A DNA stretch of 64,000 nt from Rhytidiadelphus loreus (lineage: Eukaryota > Streptophyta > Bryopsida > Hypnales > Hylocomiaceae): contig OX344761.1 in NCBI GenBank assembly GCA_947034895.1, forward strand, positions 75,205,839 to 75,269,838, written 5' to 3'. Below the pieces are notes generated by a model. The model ran no database searches. It was not told the DNA's origin and saw only the letters and a program-made list of their open reading frames with translations. Position 1 is the stretch's first letter. Each line of letters opens with the position of its first letter. Made by a program: the position numbers and the translations under genes. Shown piece by piece: positions 47,085 through 58,138 of this stretch.

Positions 47085-48055
47085 TATTTGAATTACAGAG
47101 TTATTAATTCAATCATTTTTTTCAAGGACGATTATATTGGAAAGTTTTCATAACATTTCATGATAAGGAATTGATACCATTAACAACTTTGTAATTGATA
47201 CCATTCTTCTTATGCTCAATGAAAATCAATTTTTTAGAGAAAATTCTCAAGCATTTTCCTTCAATCTATGAATGCTTTGAAAATTAATTCTCGAGTGCCT
47301 TCTTTCTTAAAAAGTTATTGAAAAGCTTTGAAGAACATTTCATAATAGAATGTAATTAATAATAAAATAGTGTTTTTAAATTTTTTTTATTGATTATTAT
47401 TGAAATTTCTAAGTTACCTCCAATTAATTTTTTTGATGAAGATTTTTCACTACTACTTTTGAAACACCCAATGATTCCTTACAATGAAAAAATTATTTAG
47501 AATATTATTTGGATAATGTTTTAGAAGTCTTGAAAATTGCTAAGATGATTGTACGATAATACAATTGAATGCTACATTTGTATGTAGTTAGTTTGAATCA
47601 CAAGATATTCTTCAATTCTACAGAGTGAGTTGTAGAATGCACAATCAACCCTATTGCTAACTACTAAACAATTGACGATAAATGTTGGGTTAGGATTTCA
47701 TTTTGGTTAGTAATTAGATTTTTCCATCATTCTTCTTTATGTTTTTTTGAAATTCATTTTTAAAGACAAAAAAAAGCTTAAAAATTCAATATCATATGCT
47801 CCATAGGTTAGTAGGAATCACATGAAAACCTTCATACAATGTGCACACCTACTCCTCAAGGGTTTCCTAATTCTAGCAAAAGGCAAAAGAGGTGGCGTCC
47901 TGACCGGGCAGGTGGTTGAAAGAAAGATCCGCATCTGCCATGATCCCTTGAACCCCTTGAATAGTTGAAATTCCAGTCTTCGACGTGACTGCCCGAACAC
48001 TTTCAGACGTGGGGCGCGTCCAACGTCAGTCAGACAGTCGCTGGGATGGTTCCTC
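47085..48055. other. Intergenic, rising GC toward the S-protein gene
   Basis: AT-rich to about 47.8 kb, then GC-richer DNA that probably is the promoter of the downstream gene. An 85-codon minus-strand frame at 47818-48075 has no recognisable motif. Confidence 0.5.
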
Positions 48056-48073
48056 TCATATAAGTACGTAGCC
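48056..48073 (+). promoter_or_regulatory. Possible TATA box of the S-protein homologue gene
   Basis: CTCATATAAGTACG at 48055-48068 is a TATA-like element. A start about 30 bp further on would make the ATG at 48074 very close to, or just outside, the 5' end of the mRNA. Confidence 0.4.
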
Positions 48074-48254
48074 ATGGCTCCTCAGTCCCCAAAGCCAGCC
48101 TCACTTCTCTCGTCTTTCAGGCTCCACAGCGCCTTGAAGTCAGACCGCTTGGTTACTCTCTTCAATTCTCTCTCTCCTTCCATTACTTCTGCAGGCCAGC
48201 CAGCCTGCTTGCTTACTGATTATTGCACACGAGCAGTACACTTCAATTCTGATT

Positions 48255-49028
48255 GTAAGTACTGCTTCCTGACCTGCCGAGATCGTTTTGTTGCATGCTC
48301 TCTCGATCTTTGTCTGCTGATTCCCACGGTGTGCTCGTTAACTTTGCTTTTGTATGTGTGTCTTGTTCCTTGCATGTGTCTGTGAGCAGTGGTCTCCAAT
48401 ATGTAATTGCATCCATAGAATGTTGGAACTTGGAATTGAAGAAGATAATTCGTCACAGCGCCTACTGTTCAGTGCATTTTTGTATCAAAGCCAACTACTG
48501 CACGCATTTGTAACGTACGTAGTTGGCGCTCTAGTTTTCCACCTTGAGAAAAAAATTTCATTATAACTTGTATATATTTCAAGGCCATGGATGTAGAATG
48601 TATACAGGCAATGCGGTTTCGAATACATATGTACTTCTCCGTCACCACGTGAAAGTAGTTTATGCTTGCTAATTACTCTCACCTTACTGTAGAGCGAGAT
48701 TGTGGGTACGTTGGCTGTGTAGATCGATGAGCAATGCAGATCGGATCGGACTTCCCTGTTTTTTTGCTTTTCGTGTTTCCTGAAACAAGCAGTAACTATG
48801 TCTTTCGTTGTTCGTGTTGTTCGTGTTGTTCTTCATTTTATGCTTAAATTCGATGTCAGGTAGGTTTCTGCTTTTCGTGTTGACCGCTTGCGCACTTCAT
48901 TTCATGCTGCAGCTAGCACACCCTCTGGAGTGGAGCCAGCTTAATGAATGAGTATACCAGCTGTTGACGAAATTAAATTAATTGCATGTGTCTGGCTGCT
49001 TATATGATGCATAATTATATGTGTGCAG
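48255..49028 (+). other. Probable 5'UTR intron of the S-protein homologue gene
   Basis: Donor GTAAGTACTG at 48255 and acceptor GTGTGCAG ending at 49028 are both good. The frame from ATG 48074 (60 codons) would reach a stop (TGA) immediately across this junction, so it would be an upstream ORF and not part of the protein. Position and boundaries are inferred from splice signals only. Confidence 0.45.
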
Positions 49029-49063
49029 GATTGAACTCGCTAGAGGAGAAGTTTGGCTTCCAG

Positions 49064-49465
49064 ATGGGTCGATCTGCTGCGGCCCCCTTGGCCGCGGTGG
49101 TGCTGGCCGTGGTGGTGGTGTTCAGCGCCGTGGGCCGCAGCGACGCCGCCGTGTACCTGTCGGTGAAGAACAGCTTGCCCGGGCGCATGCGGCTGTACTG
49201 CTGGTCGAATCTGCAGACGCGGCCGACGGTGGACTTGAATCCGGGCCAGATGTGGGGCTTCGACATCCGCGCGGGGATCGACCACGACGCCGTGTGGTCG
49301 TGCAACTTCTCGGGGCCGGACTCATACACCGGCATGTTCGTGCTGTGGAGGAGCAGCGGAGGTCCGTGCTACAGCCCGTCGGCGTGCCCGTGGGTGGCCG
49401 ACGACTATGGCCTGTCGCTCACGCGGTACGACGGCTACGTGGAGCATGTCTACCGCTGGCCCTGA
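49064..49465 (+). CDS. Secreted plant self-incompatibility protein S1 homologue (SPH family)
   Basis: Single-exon frame of 133 aa. Residues 1-28 form a signal peptide (hydrophobic LAAVVLAVVVVFSAV, then a small-residue cleavage site before AVYLSV). The mature protein has the family pattern: V-x-L-x-VKNSL, LYCWS (C46), DLNPGQMWGFDIRAG, WSCNF (C80), MFVLW, and C102 and C108 near the end. Four cysteines allow two disulfides. NFS at residue 81 is a glycosylation sequon. The founding poppy protein is a stigma ligand in self-incompatibility; homologues across land plants are small secreted proteins of mostly unknown role. The gene is markedly GC-rich with G/C-ending codons, unlike its surroundings. 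MGRSAAA was chosen as start because it gives a clean signal peptide; upstream in-frame ATGs (48986 and others) lie in the probable intron. A 166-codon frame on the same strand is an out-of-frame shadow. Confidence 0.85.
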   Translation: MGRSAAAPLAAVVLAVVVVFSAVGRSDAAVYLSVKNSLPGRMRLYCWSNLQTRPTVDLNPGQMWGFDIRAGIDHDAVWSCNFSGPDSYTGMFVLWRSSGGPCYSPSACPWVADDYGLSLTRYDGYVEHVYRWP

Positions 49466-50816
49466 ATTGGAGACTAGCATCCAACCAGGTCGAAGCGTGC
49501 AACCAACGATCAAACGCATGAGAATGCATGCATGATCATGTTCCATTGTCCGGATGCCTGGCCTTCGAATTAATTCATGACATGGCCGAGCACGCCGGGT
49601 GACGGGATTAGTTGTATACATGATTTCTAGCTATCGAACTTGGTGTGGGAGATATACGTATATAGAGAGAGATAGATGCTAGCTCTGCAAAGCAGCAGGT
49701 CTTTTAATTTTAATCGATCAGATCGGGGCCAGCTTAACTAAACCGCCGGTTGCCGGCGCGGCCTGATCTTCGACTGAATATATAATAAAATTGATAATTA
49801 TTCCATTCTGACCTCCGATTCCTTGAATTACGAGTGCAAGATGAGTTAGCTAGCCAGCCAGGTTGTCTGGCTGAAATTCGTGACTTCAATGTTTCTTAAT
49901 GTGATCACGGACGTGCGATTCCCATGTCGGTTCAGCTGTTCGTTTAATTTTCAATTTCTCTCTTGAATTGAATGCGCGCATACATATGATCAATGATACT
50001 GCTCAACTCGGAAGATTTCACCCCGAATGCAAATCCTCTTCAATTCTGAAACAACATTTAGCACTACGTACTCACGCGTCATGATGTATTTGGCAATGGA
50101 AAGGCCAGCAGTGGGCCTTGAAGATTCTGCAACTCTCCCAGATCTAGTCTTCTCAACGGTCTGGGCCATGAGAAATTCGCAAGCTAGTATAAAAAGAAAC
50201 ACTTTTGACATGATCGGGCTGTGTTGGCATGGCATCGGAAGTCCCTTCGAGAAGTCAGTTCCTATATTCAAGGCTACAATTACATGGGCTCCTTAACCAC
50301 GCAATTGCAGTGAGTCCGACAAAACTGTCTTCAGATTAATTAATGGAGTTATCCGCAGTATACTTGAACCCATATCTGTCTTCAGATTAATTAATGCAGT
50401 TATCCGCAGTGTACTTGAACCCATATTGAATACATTCATGTCCCAGCTTTGAAAATGTATGCAGTACGCGAGTGTCGGCTTATCAACTTTACACAGTGTG
50501 TAACAGCAGTCGAGATGCAATAACAGGAGTCACCGGCAATACAGCCAGACAAACAAGGACAACCCAGTGACACTACGAACATTGCTTCACATTCACATTC
50601 ACTAAAGAGAACGATTCATAACGAAAAGAAACTACATCTCGGATCACTAGATCGAATTACAAAAAAACATAAATTGGATGACTGAAAAGTGTACGTCTAT
50701 CACGACAGAAGGTGTATCAGACCACTATCCATGTCGAGCCCACAACCAACAACACCAGCTTCTGTCCTTAAATTGAATCTAGATGGTTGACCTAGGTGGC
50801 TGTATTAAAAATTTGA
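49466..50816. other. Tail-to-tail intergenic region between S-protein homologue and F-box gene
   Basis: The 3' flanks of two convergent genes. Around 50.32-50.43 kb a 55-bp stretch is directly duplicated (TCTGTCTTCAGATTAATTAATG and AGTTATCCGCAGT...ACTTGAACCCATAT). No further gene recognised. Confidence 0.6.
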
Positions 50817-53800
50817 TTAAGTATGTAGTAGAAAGATCTCCAAGTTCGGGAATAACTTCCGCAGCTCCTCCTTTGAACGCCGCTGCATGAAAAAAAGATC
50901 CCATACAATTAGAAAAGTCTCCCCCTGTGACAACGGAGCCTGACGCTGGAGTTACCTTCACAAATGCTTTTGAGCGCGTTCAGAGATTAGATATAGGCTC
51001 AGCATAAACCTTAGATACTTCGGAGACGTCAGTCCTCAAAAAGAAATCAGCGGAGTCCACTAATCGGAGCACAACGATTAGCAACCTTAGTATCTCACCT
51101 TGACATTTATGCAACCACTCACGTCAAGAGCTTTCAAAGAATTCCCACAGGACTTTGCGAGTCTCTCCAGGCCTGCATCAGATACTCCCAGGAGTCCATG
51201 CAAACTGCCAGTATGAAGCATAAACAATGAAACGCACAGAAACACAGAAACAATGTTCAGTCAGACAGAGCTCGTCTTTCAAGTGAGAAGGAAACGCACA
51301 AGACCAACTAAGTCTCATACCTAAGATGTATTCTATGAAACCTTACAGAATTTAGCAACTCTAAGCAGATTATGTGACCTCATCAAGAATTAAGATACTA
51401 AAATCCACAAAGCCTAGGTAGAAAAAATATATATGACCTCAAACTCTGGAGACAAGAGCAGTTCTCTGCAAGCGCCTGAAGTCCAACATCTGTAATATTG
51501 ATACACCTGTTTCAAGAACCAATACATCAAATTTGAACTAGACTAAACATCTCAGGCACGTGGGCAAGCTCACTAGTGACGAACTGAAAACACCAGAAAC
51601 ATAAAAAAAACCCCGACAAACAACGTAATATCCTGTTTTAAAGAACTGTGAATATGGAAGAACATACCATGTCAAATTCAAAGTCTCCAGTCTTGAGCAT
51701 TCAGAAATTGCTGATAATCCCTCGTCAGATAACAGCTGTGCACATGAAGCCACATGCTGATCAATGAAATTGCATTTCAGCTGGTAGAGTTTACTCTCCA
51801 ATCACAAGCAAGGGATGAAATGAAATGATTTCTGGACACAAAAAGAGAGAAAAAAAGATGAAAATTTGCCAAAAGAAAATGGTCGAGGAGTCAAACTATA
51901 ATTAAAGAATAGTAGCTTCTAAGCTTACGTGGGCACCGCAGAGATCAAGTAAGCGAAGCTTGCTCAACTTGTTTAATGTAGTAAAAGAAGTGTCTGTGAA
52001 ACTGCACATCCCAAAACGGTTAACTTCGTTAGCAGGAAGACAACAAAAGTTACAAAACAAGAGGAAAACACTCTGGGCTATTGACCAAAATTTGAACAAC
52101 ACCTCAGGAGGAACGAATTAGACTGCAGATACTTGATAAATCAAGGAAAACCGAGGATTTGCTAAATTGGATACATCATTGCTCATCAAACCAAGTTCCA
52201 GATCTACAACCTAGTGTTAATAAGGGTCTGGCTTGTACTTGGGACAGGCATATAGATATAGTTCTTCAATTTCCCGACAAGCATCCAACACCTCCACCAG
52301 CCCATCGTCAAAAAGCTTCACACCTCTGATACACCCACAATGGCGTCAGATTCCAATGCCCTTGAATCAGTGAGATCAACGTCTAAAATAAGTGTGATCA
52401 GTGCAACAAGACCAACGCTATCGTACAAAGTAGCAAAAATAAACTGAACATTTTATTCCAAGCACTGTCAAAATGAATATCTGGATTTTCAAAACAAACA
52501 AAGTAACAAAAAATCAATTAAATACAAGCGAGCTAGGACCGACAACAAGGCTAGGCATTCACTTAACCTCACCTAGTGAGATTGAGACTTTGAATCTTTT
52601 GAGCATACTTCGCTATAGTTTGTAAGCTTTTGTCAGTGACACTCTGCAGACCACCAGATTCATCTTCAGTACTCACAGTCACAGAACATAATGTGCAAGA
52701 ACCAGAAATTCAGTAAATTGTTGTCGAAACCCACACTGAGAAGAAGGTCCATTTAACAATACAAGTTCGAGTCACAAAGTCGGGCTGCAGCTGTTTCTAC
52801 TAGGATTTGAAGCAAAGAGGAAGCGACTGTAAGCATTCTAGGAATGAACCAAATAGGTGATACAAAAACCTTACACCCACTGATGTTCAGACTTCTCAAA
52901 TTCTTGCAAGATCTCACAACTGCTTCGATCCCAATGTCAGTCACCCTGGAACATAGCAGTCGAAACTTGAGAAATTAAAACTAACTTACCATATCCTGTT
53001 GTTATTATGTAAAAAGGAGATGCCACGAAAGAGTTTTCAAAAACACATATAGCATCAAGACGAGAAAACTGATCAGGTGCATGCTACAGCGAAAGGAAAG
53101 AGAGCAACTTGGTAGAATCATACTTCAGATTCCAGTATATAGAGAATGACTTCAAATTTGGATTTGCCGAAGCTATGAAGATGGCGCCCGAATTGGTCAC
53201 CTTCTGGCAAGCATTGAGATTTATTCGCTGAAGGCTCTGTTAAAAAAGAAACGTCTAGTTGACATCAGATTGAAGCATTTCGACCGGTAAGAAGAGACGG
53301 GGACAACTACAAATAATCCGACTGTATATTAGGTTCCATAAGAGCCGTCGGCAGAATACTATCAAAGCTCGGATTCAGGACTGAAGGGCGATTTTCTGAT
53401 GAAGTAATATGTATGCCCTGTTCTTAAATACTCGCTTCAAAAGTACCGACTTTAAAATAAGAAGACAAATGTTACTTGCACCATCTTTCAAGAGAACAGG
53501 CCTATAACTTCTTACAATCGACGATACCTTATGTGATTAGGCAACCTAGGCAGGTATTTTCTCTGGGCTGGTACCTTAAAGGCTATAGCTGTCAAATGCT
53601 TGTCTTCGACATCCTGGGCGAACTCAAGGTTGATCTCTTCAACATTCCGGAACCGCTTCTATATCAAGCGTTGCGATATTTAATCAGTTTAGCAAAAATT
53701 AAAAATTAAGATAAAAACACTCGTTGTATATCATTTGCAACTTGTTCCCAACTAAATTCGCATAACATTGTTCCATAGCAATACAACCCAGAAATGTCTG

Positions 53801-54587
53801 TCTCTTGCAATTAGGCTTCCAGTTTTGACTGCAAGAACTATCGATAAGAAAAAGAACAAGAAAAAAGACAGATGAATTGAGATAACATTTCAGACAATCT
53901 TCCTCTTAAAGACCCATGTTCTAATGCAGTGGCGAATTCACTTAACAGATCTCAATCTGTGATTACCTGTTTCCTTCTTCACGAAAAAACATATTATGAA
54001 GTAAAAAACATGCAGGAAATTGTAAACAGTGGCATACCTGAGCCAATGCAACAATTAAAGCTTCACCTGCATTCTTCTTGTTATGTAAATCCAACACCTA
54101 GATCAATGGAAATAGAATCAAGTTATAACAATTACAAAACTCGCTTGTCCAACGAACACTAGCGAATCACTCAGATAAATTTGAAGCGATCAAGAGAACA
54201 ACTAAAAGAGAGTGGGCTAAGTTTGTAATGATTAAATGATATATGATATTTCTCGTATATGATTAAATGCTTATACATGATAAAATTTACGCTATACAAA
54301 TGCGAGAAAAAAAGGATGATTCTTGAATTTTATAACCAAATTAGACTCCAGCAGATAGTGAATTCTTGACCAAATAGGTTTTAGAAGAAGGAGAATCGAG
54401 AGTGCACCTTCCACAAAGGAGCGTGCGAGGTGAGCTGATGGCAGATTGAGGTGCTCACGCACAGCAACGCACAAGCATCGCGCTGTCCTAAGTGGACACT
54501 GACAAGTTGCATAACATGAGGTACCACCTCCGTCCCCCACTGGTCCCGGTCATGATCCTCCACTTCTTTGACAGCGTCCACGCCCAT
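50817..54587 (-). CDS. F-box/LRR protein (plant At3g58530-like, SCF substrate receptor)
   Basis: Twelve exons on the minus strand (54587-54408, 54097-54038, 53658-53575, 53236-53124, 52945-52870, 52643-52573, 52325-52239, 52001-51929, 51735-51668, 51506-51438, 51204-51099, 50882-50817) join in phase to 350 aa, the usual length. Residues about 17-60 form a degenerate F-box ([31 protein letters not shown]). The rest is a chain of cysteine-containing leucine-rich repeats: [104 protein letters not shown], then [14 protein letters not shown]. Known role of the class: it links targets to SKP1-CUL1 ubiquitin ligases. Target unknown. Exon-intron borders fall at repeat boundaries, mostly one exon per repeat. 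Confidence 0.92.
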
Positions 54588-55252
54588 GGCTACAACTCAA
54601 ATTTAAACATGAAAAAAAACAAAAAAAACTCGCAAATCATGTCCAGAAGGTAATACAGACTTGTATCTCTTTCCCGATCCAACATTCGCACCTCCTCCAA
54701 TCTCTAAATAATTCGACCGCTACATCCAATTATTCAAACGGCAGGTCCAGAGAGTCATTCTCATCACCGACTGAAATTTCAAACCGATGATCTGAAATAC
54801 CTCCAGTTTCCTAACCCCGAGTGATACTTCGAAATCTCTCCTTCGGAAACGCCAACTCAATCCACTCAAATTCAACTGAAAGAACAGAGTCACCTCATTC
54901 TCAGCAACTATCTTCCTAAAAAAAACGGGAAATCATACCTCTCGCACATTGAGAATACAGGAAAAAATAAAAACGGAAATTTTGACAGCAATAAGTATGC
55001 AAACCTCGCCGAAGTTCTGCGTCCGAGCAGAGATTGGTGAATCTGTTGCAGAATAGTTCGACGACTCGAGAAGTATCGGGTTTTGCAAATCGCTTGAGGA
55101 TGTGCCAAGTAAGTTAGCCCTAATTGTTCGTACGATACGCCAGTAGCGCTCTCGTTCTCTAGTCCACCACACGGTCATTTTTTTCATTTTTTTTCGATAT
55201 TTAGCCGACCAAGTTTGGTGAATTTTGCATTTTGGGTGTGCTTGTACATGGC
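54588..55252. promoter_or_regulatory. 5' region of the F-box gene
   Basis: Contains the 5'UTR and promoter of the minus-strand F-box gene. A GCGAG-GTTTGCATAC donor-like site near 55.00 kb hints at a 5'UTR intron, but this is not certain. The frames here show no conserved protein. Confidence 0.4.
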
Positions 55253-55471
55253 TTAACCCTTAAAGGACGAAGGGGTGACCTTGGAAATCATCCCTTTCCA
55301 TTACCATGTGAATCATGGGCTTTAGAAATAGTAATAGCATTCAAACTACTGTAGAAGACCTCCCCTTTTTACAACAAAATTTCAAGGATGAATAGTTGCA
55401 CTTCTGTCCTATTACAATGATTCATTGTCATCATCGGATGCCAAACGTCGTCCTTGACGCTTAAGGGTTAA
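55253..55471 (+). mobile_element. Short TTAA-flanked element (subfamily 3)
   Basis: TTAA-CCCTTAAAGGACGA at the left and TCGTCCTTGACGCTTAAGGG-TTAA at the right, 219 bp, just upstream of the F-box gene. The interior matches 11551-11779 in opposite orientation. Confidence 0.8.
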
Positions 55472-58138
55472 TTCATTTGTTGCTACGAGGATATGTGGAA
55501 CTACTTAACTAGCATGGTTATGAAATTCATCCGTTTGTTTCCAAAAGAAAATGAAAAAGAAAGCTACTACTCACACTAATTTCAGGATTATGTGAATTTG
55601 CAAGGCTCAATGTAATACTTCACAATTTTTTTAATAAATTCAATATAGAATAGATCATAGCATGCAATAGCAACAACTTTTCGTTCAACATAATGATGTG
55701 GAATATTTCTCATCATTTCATCCCTGGATGATATGATGTGGAATATTCTACATCCATCAATAGCTATGAAGGTAGGTGGCATTCAACAGGAGACTTGTTA
55801 GTAATGTACACATATAGCAACTTCAACATTGCAATGTTGAATATATATATATAAGTACAATACCAAAACAAGTAGCATTCAATAGAAGACTTGTTAGTAT
55901 TGTACCCAAATAGCAACTTTAGTATTGTAGCACCAAATATATAATTAAAGTACCAAAATAAGTTTTAGTGCTTTAAAACAAAACTCTAAAAAATTCATCA
56001 TGTAGTTCATTAAAATCAATGAATTCATCAACTATCTCAAGTTGTTTCAAATGCCAACTATTATTTTTAGTGTTCAAATTTGACAAGACAAACTCTTTAT
56101 ATACACATAGGGTGGTAGGAGGTAAAACAACGCATGTGGAATATGTAAATTAGAATTAGTAGGAGCTCAACCACTCATAGTTAAGTCAAAAGCATGATTC
56201 ATGTTTGAAGTAGAATTTCAAACTTCATATAGGACCACTTCACACTATGGTTGTCCAAGTTGAGAGTCCAAAGAAATGAGCAATGAATAGGCAATAAATT
56301 ATAGGAATTGAAGTCTTTGGCGAGCCATAGTATGAAGACTCGAAAAGCCAAGCTGAAAGTCCAAACCCTTAGTAATGAATTCCCACCTACCAATCTAATA
56401 GTCGAGATCTTGTCACAAGTCCATGGCTTCTTGCCCATAGTTGGGACATCCATTTCTTCCTTTGAAAGTCTCTTGCCATATAGGCAATTTATTGCCATAT
56501 AAGTAGTTGGAGGGTGATGGCCTTGGACTCGTGCCTTCTAGTGTGAAGGGTCAATTGTTGCTCTATCCCATATATCACATGTATTGCAATACATTACAGA
56601 TATCTCTGTATTCAACTTGAACTTGTCTTGTTCATGAACAAGAGCTCCTCCCTCATAATTTGTAGTGATATTAGGCATGGATGGAGAGTTTGATTTTATT
56701 GATCCCAAATAAGTAGTGGTGATGATTGTAGGTATAGAAGAAATAATATTATCAAATATTATTATCCCATATCCTTTGAGAATTCATGACAAATAATATA
56801 TAAACAACCTCTCCATCCATTATTCTCATGAAATTTCAATGAAGCAATCCCTTCATTTTGCCATCAAATCCATACCTTTGCTTAAATTGTTTGTTTCTTT
56901 TGTTTAATATGTTGAGATCTAAGAAATTGTGAGTCCCCTAGTTGATTCTTGATACAATTGGAAATCTCTTTATGAGGAAGGGTACATGGACTTTGTTTTG
57001 TGGCATTTGGACCTATCATGTGAAAGTTATTAAAATTTTGAATTATTTTTAAATTAAAAAATTGAACTAAATTATCTTTTATTTTGAAAGAATAATAACT
57101 TTTACATTGCATGTCCAAACAACATGAAACAAAGTCTTGCAGTCTTTCGTGAACAAAGTTTTTTATTCATATTAAGAATGCAAACCTTACACCCAACAAA
57201 GCCCTTGCACTTCTTTGTGCATGAAAGATATTGAATTTCAAAAGAAATTGAATTTTTGAATTTTTGAAAATATTTTTACTTTTATTTTAATTGTGGGAAC
57301 AACACATGGTACATTAGTTCTTGATGGCAGATGGTCAACTAATATTGGTATTGACAATGGATTTTTAAAATTTTTTGCAAACTATTTTTACATTTATTTG
57401 TAGATTTTTTTGTTTGGTCCCATTATTAACCAAAAATGGGGTACACTATAAATATTTTAGCACTATTCCAGTATTAAATCTTACTTTGATTCTCCATGAT
57501 TTGTAGATGAATTTCATAGATGAGGACTCAAGAGAGGACAAGGTAGAATCTCTAAAGGTTGTTGAATGTGATGATCACATTATTTTCATACTAAATATCT
57601 AATTATTGTGATTTTCATCCAAACTTCATTTGAATTTCATCCAATGGTTTACACTAGTTGGACTACATTCACCCAAAATTATTCAAATTAGTGTAAGGAG
57701 ATCATGTACAATTCAAACTCTTATACTAATTAAATTAACTTTTGTGTTAATAAAACCATCGCAGCATTTGCAACAATCTTTTGCATAAGAAACTTCGATT
57801 TTCTTTAGTTTGTTAGAATTAGTTTTAAAATTTGAGTGTCCTTAGAAAGTTGGGATGAAATCCTAACCAAGGGTGGTGACATTGTGCACTTTATGTAATA
57901 GATATGGAAAAATTTAGGTAATTAATAAGACCATTACTATGATGCACATTACATTGATGGAATGCGGTTCATTGACTCTTATGGGCTAATTGCACAAAAC
58001 ACTTCAAACTTCATAAAAAAATTATGACATTGTCAAAAAAATGTAATTTCTTATCATTGTAGACATGTGAATAATCAATTCCAACCCCTATAGTCCCAAG
58101 GTCATTTTCTTGTAAAAAAACACTGAAAACTACCATAG
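55472..58138. other. Intergenic, small tandem duplication, no gene recognised
   Basis: At about 55785-55965 a unit of roughly 85 bp occurs twice (GTAGCATTCAA(T/C)AG(A/G)AGACTTGTTAGTA, then ATAGCAACTT). 56094-56155 repeats 41425-41485. The frame at 56199-56498 (both strands open) has no motif. Confidence 0.5.

Noticed and set aside
22866..48000. Search for LTR retrotransposon or transposase genes
   Set aside because: No reverse transcriptase, integrase, RNase H or DDE domain motif was seen in any frame; the elements present are all non-autonomous.
47818..48075. 85-codon minus-strand frame divergent from the S-protein gene
   Set aside because: No motif or homologue recognised, and it overlaps the likely promoter of the plus-strand gene.
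49021..49521. 166-codon plus-strand frame overlapping the S-protein homologue, and minus-strand frames of 81-106 codons
   Set aside because: They are shadows caused by high GC and lack of stops. Only the 49064 frame has a signal peptide and the SPH cysteine pattern.
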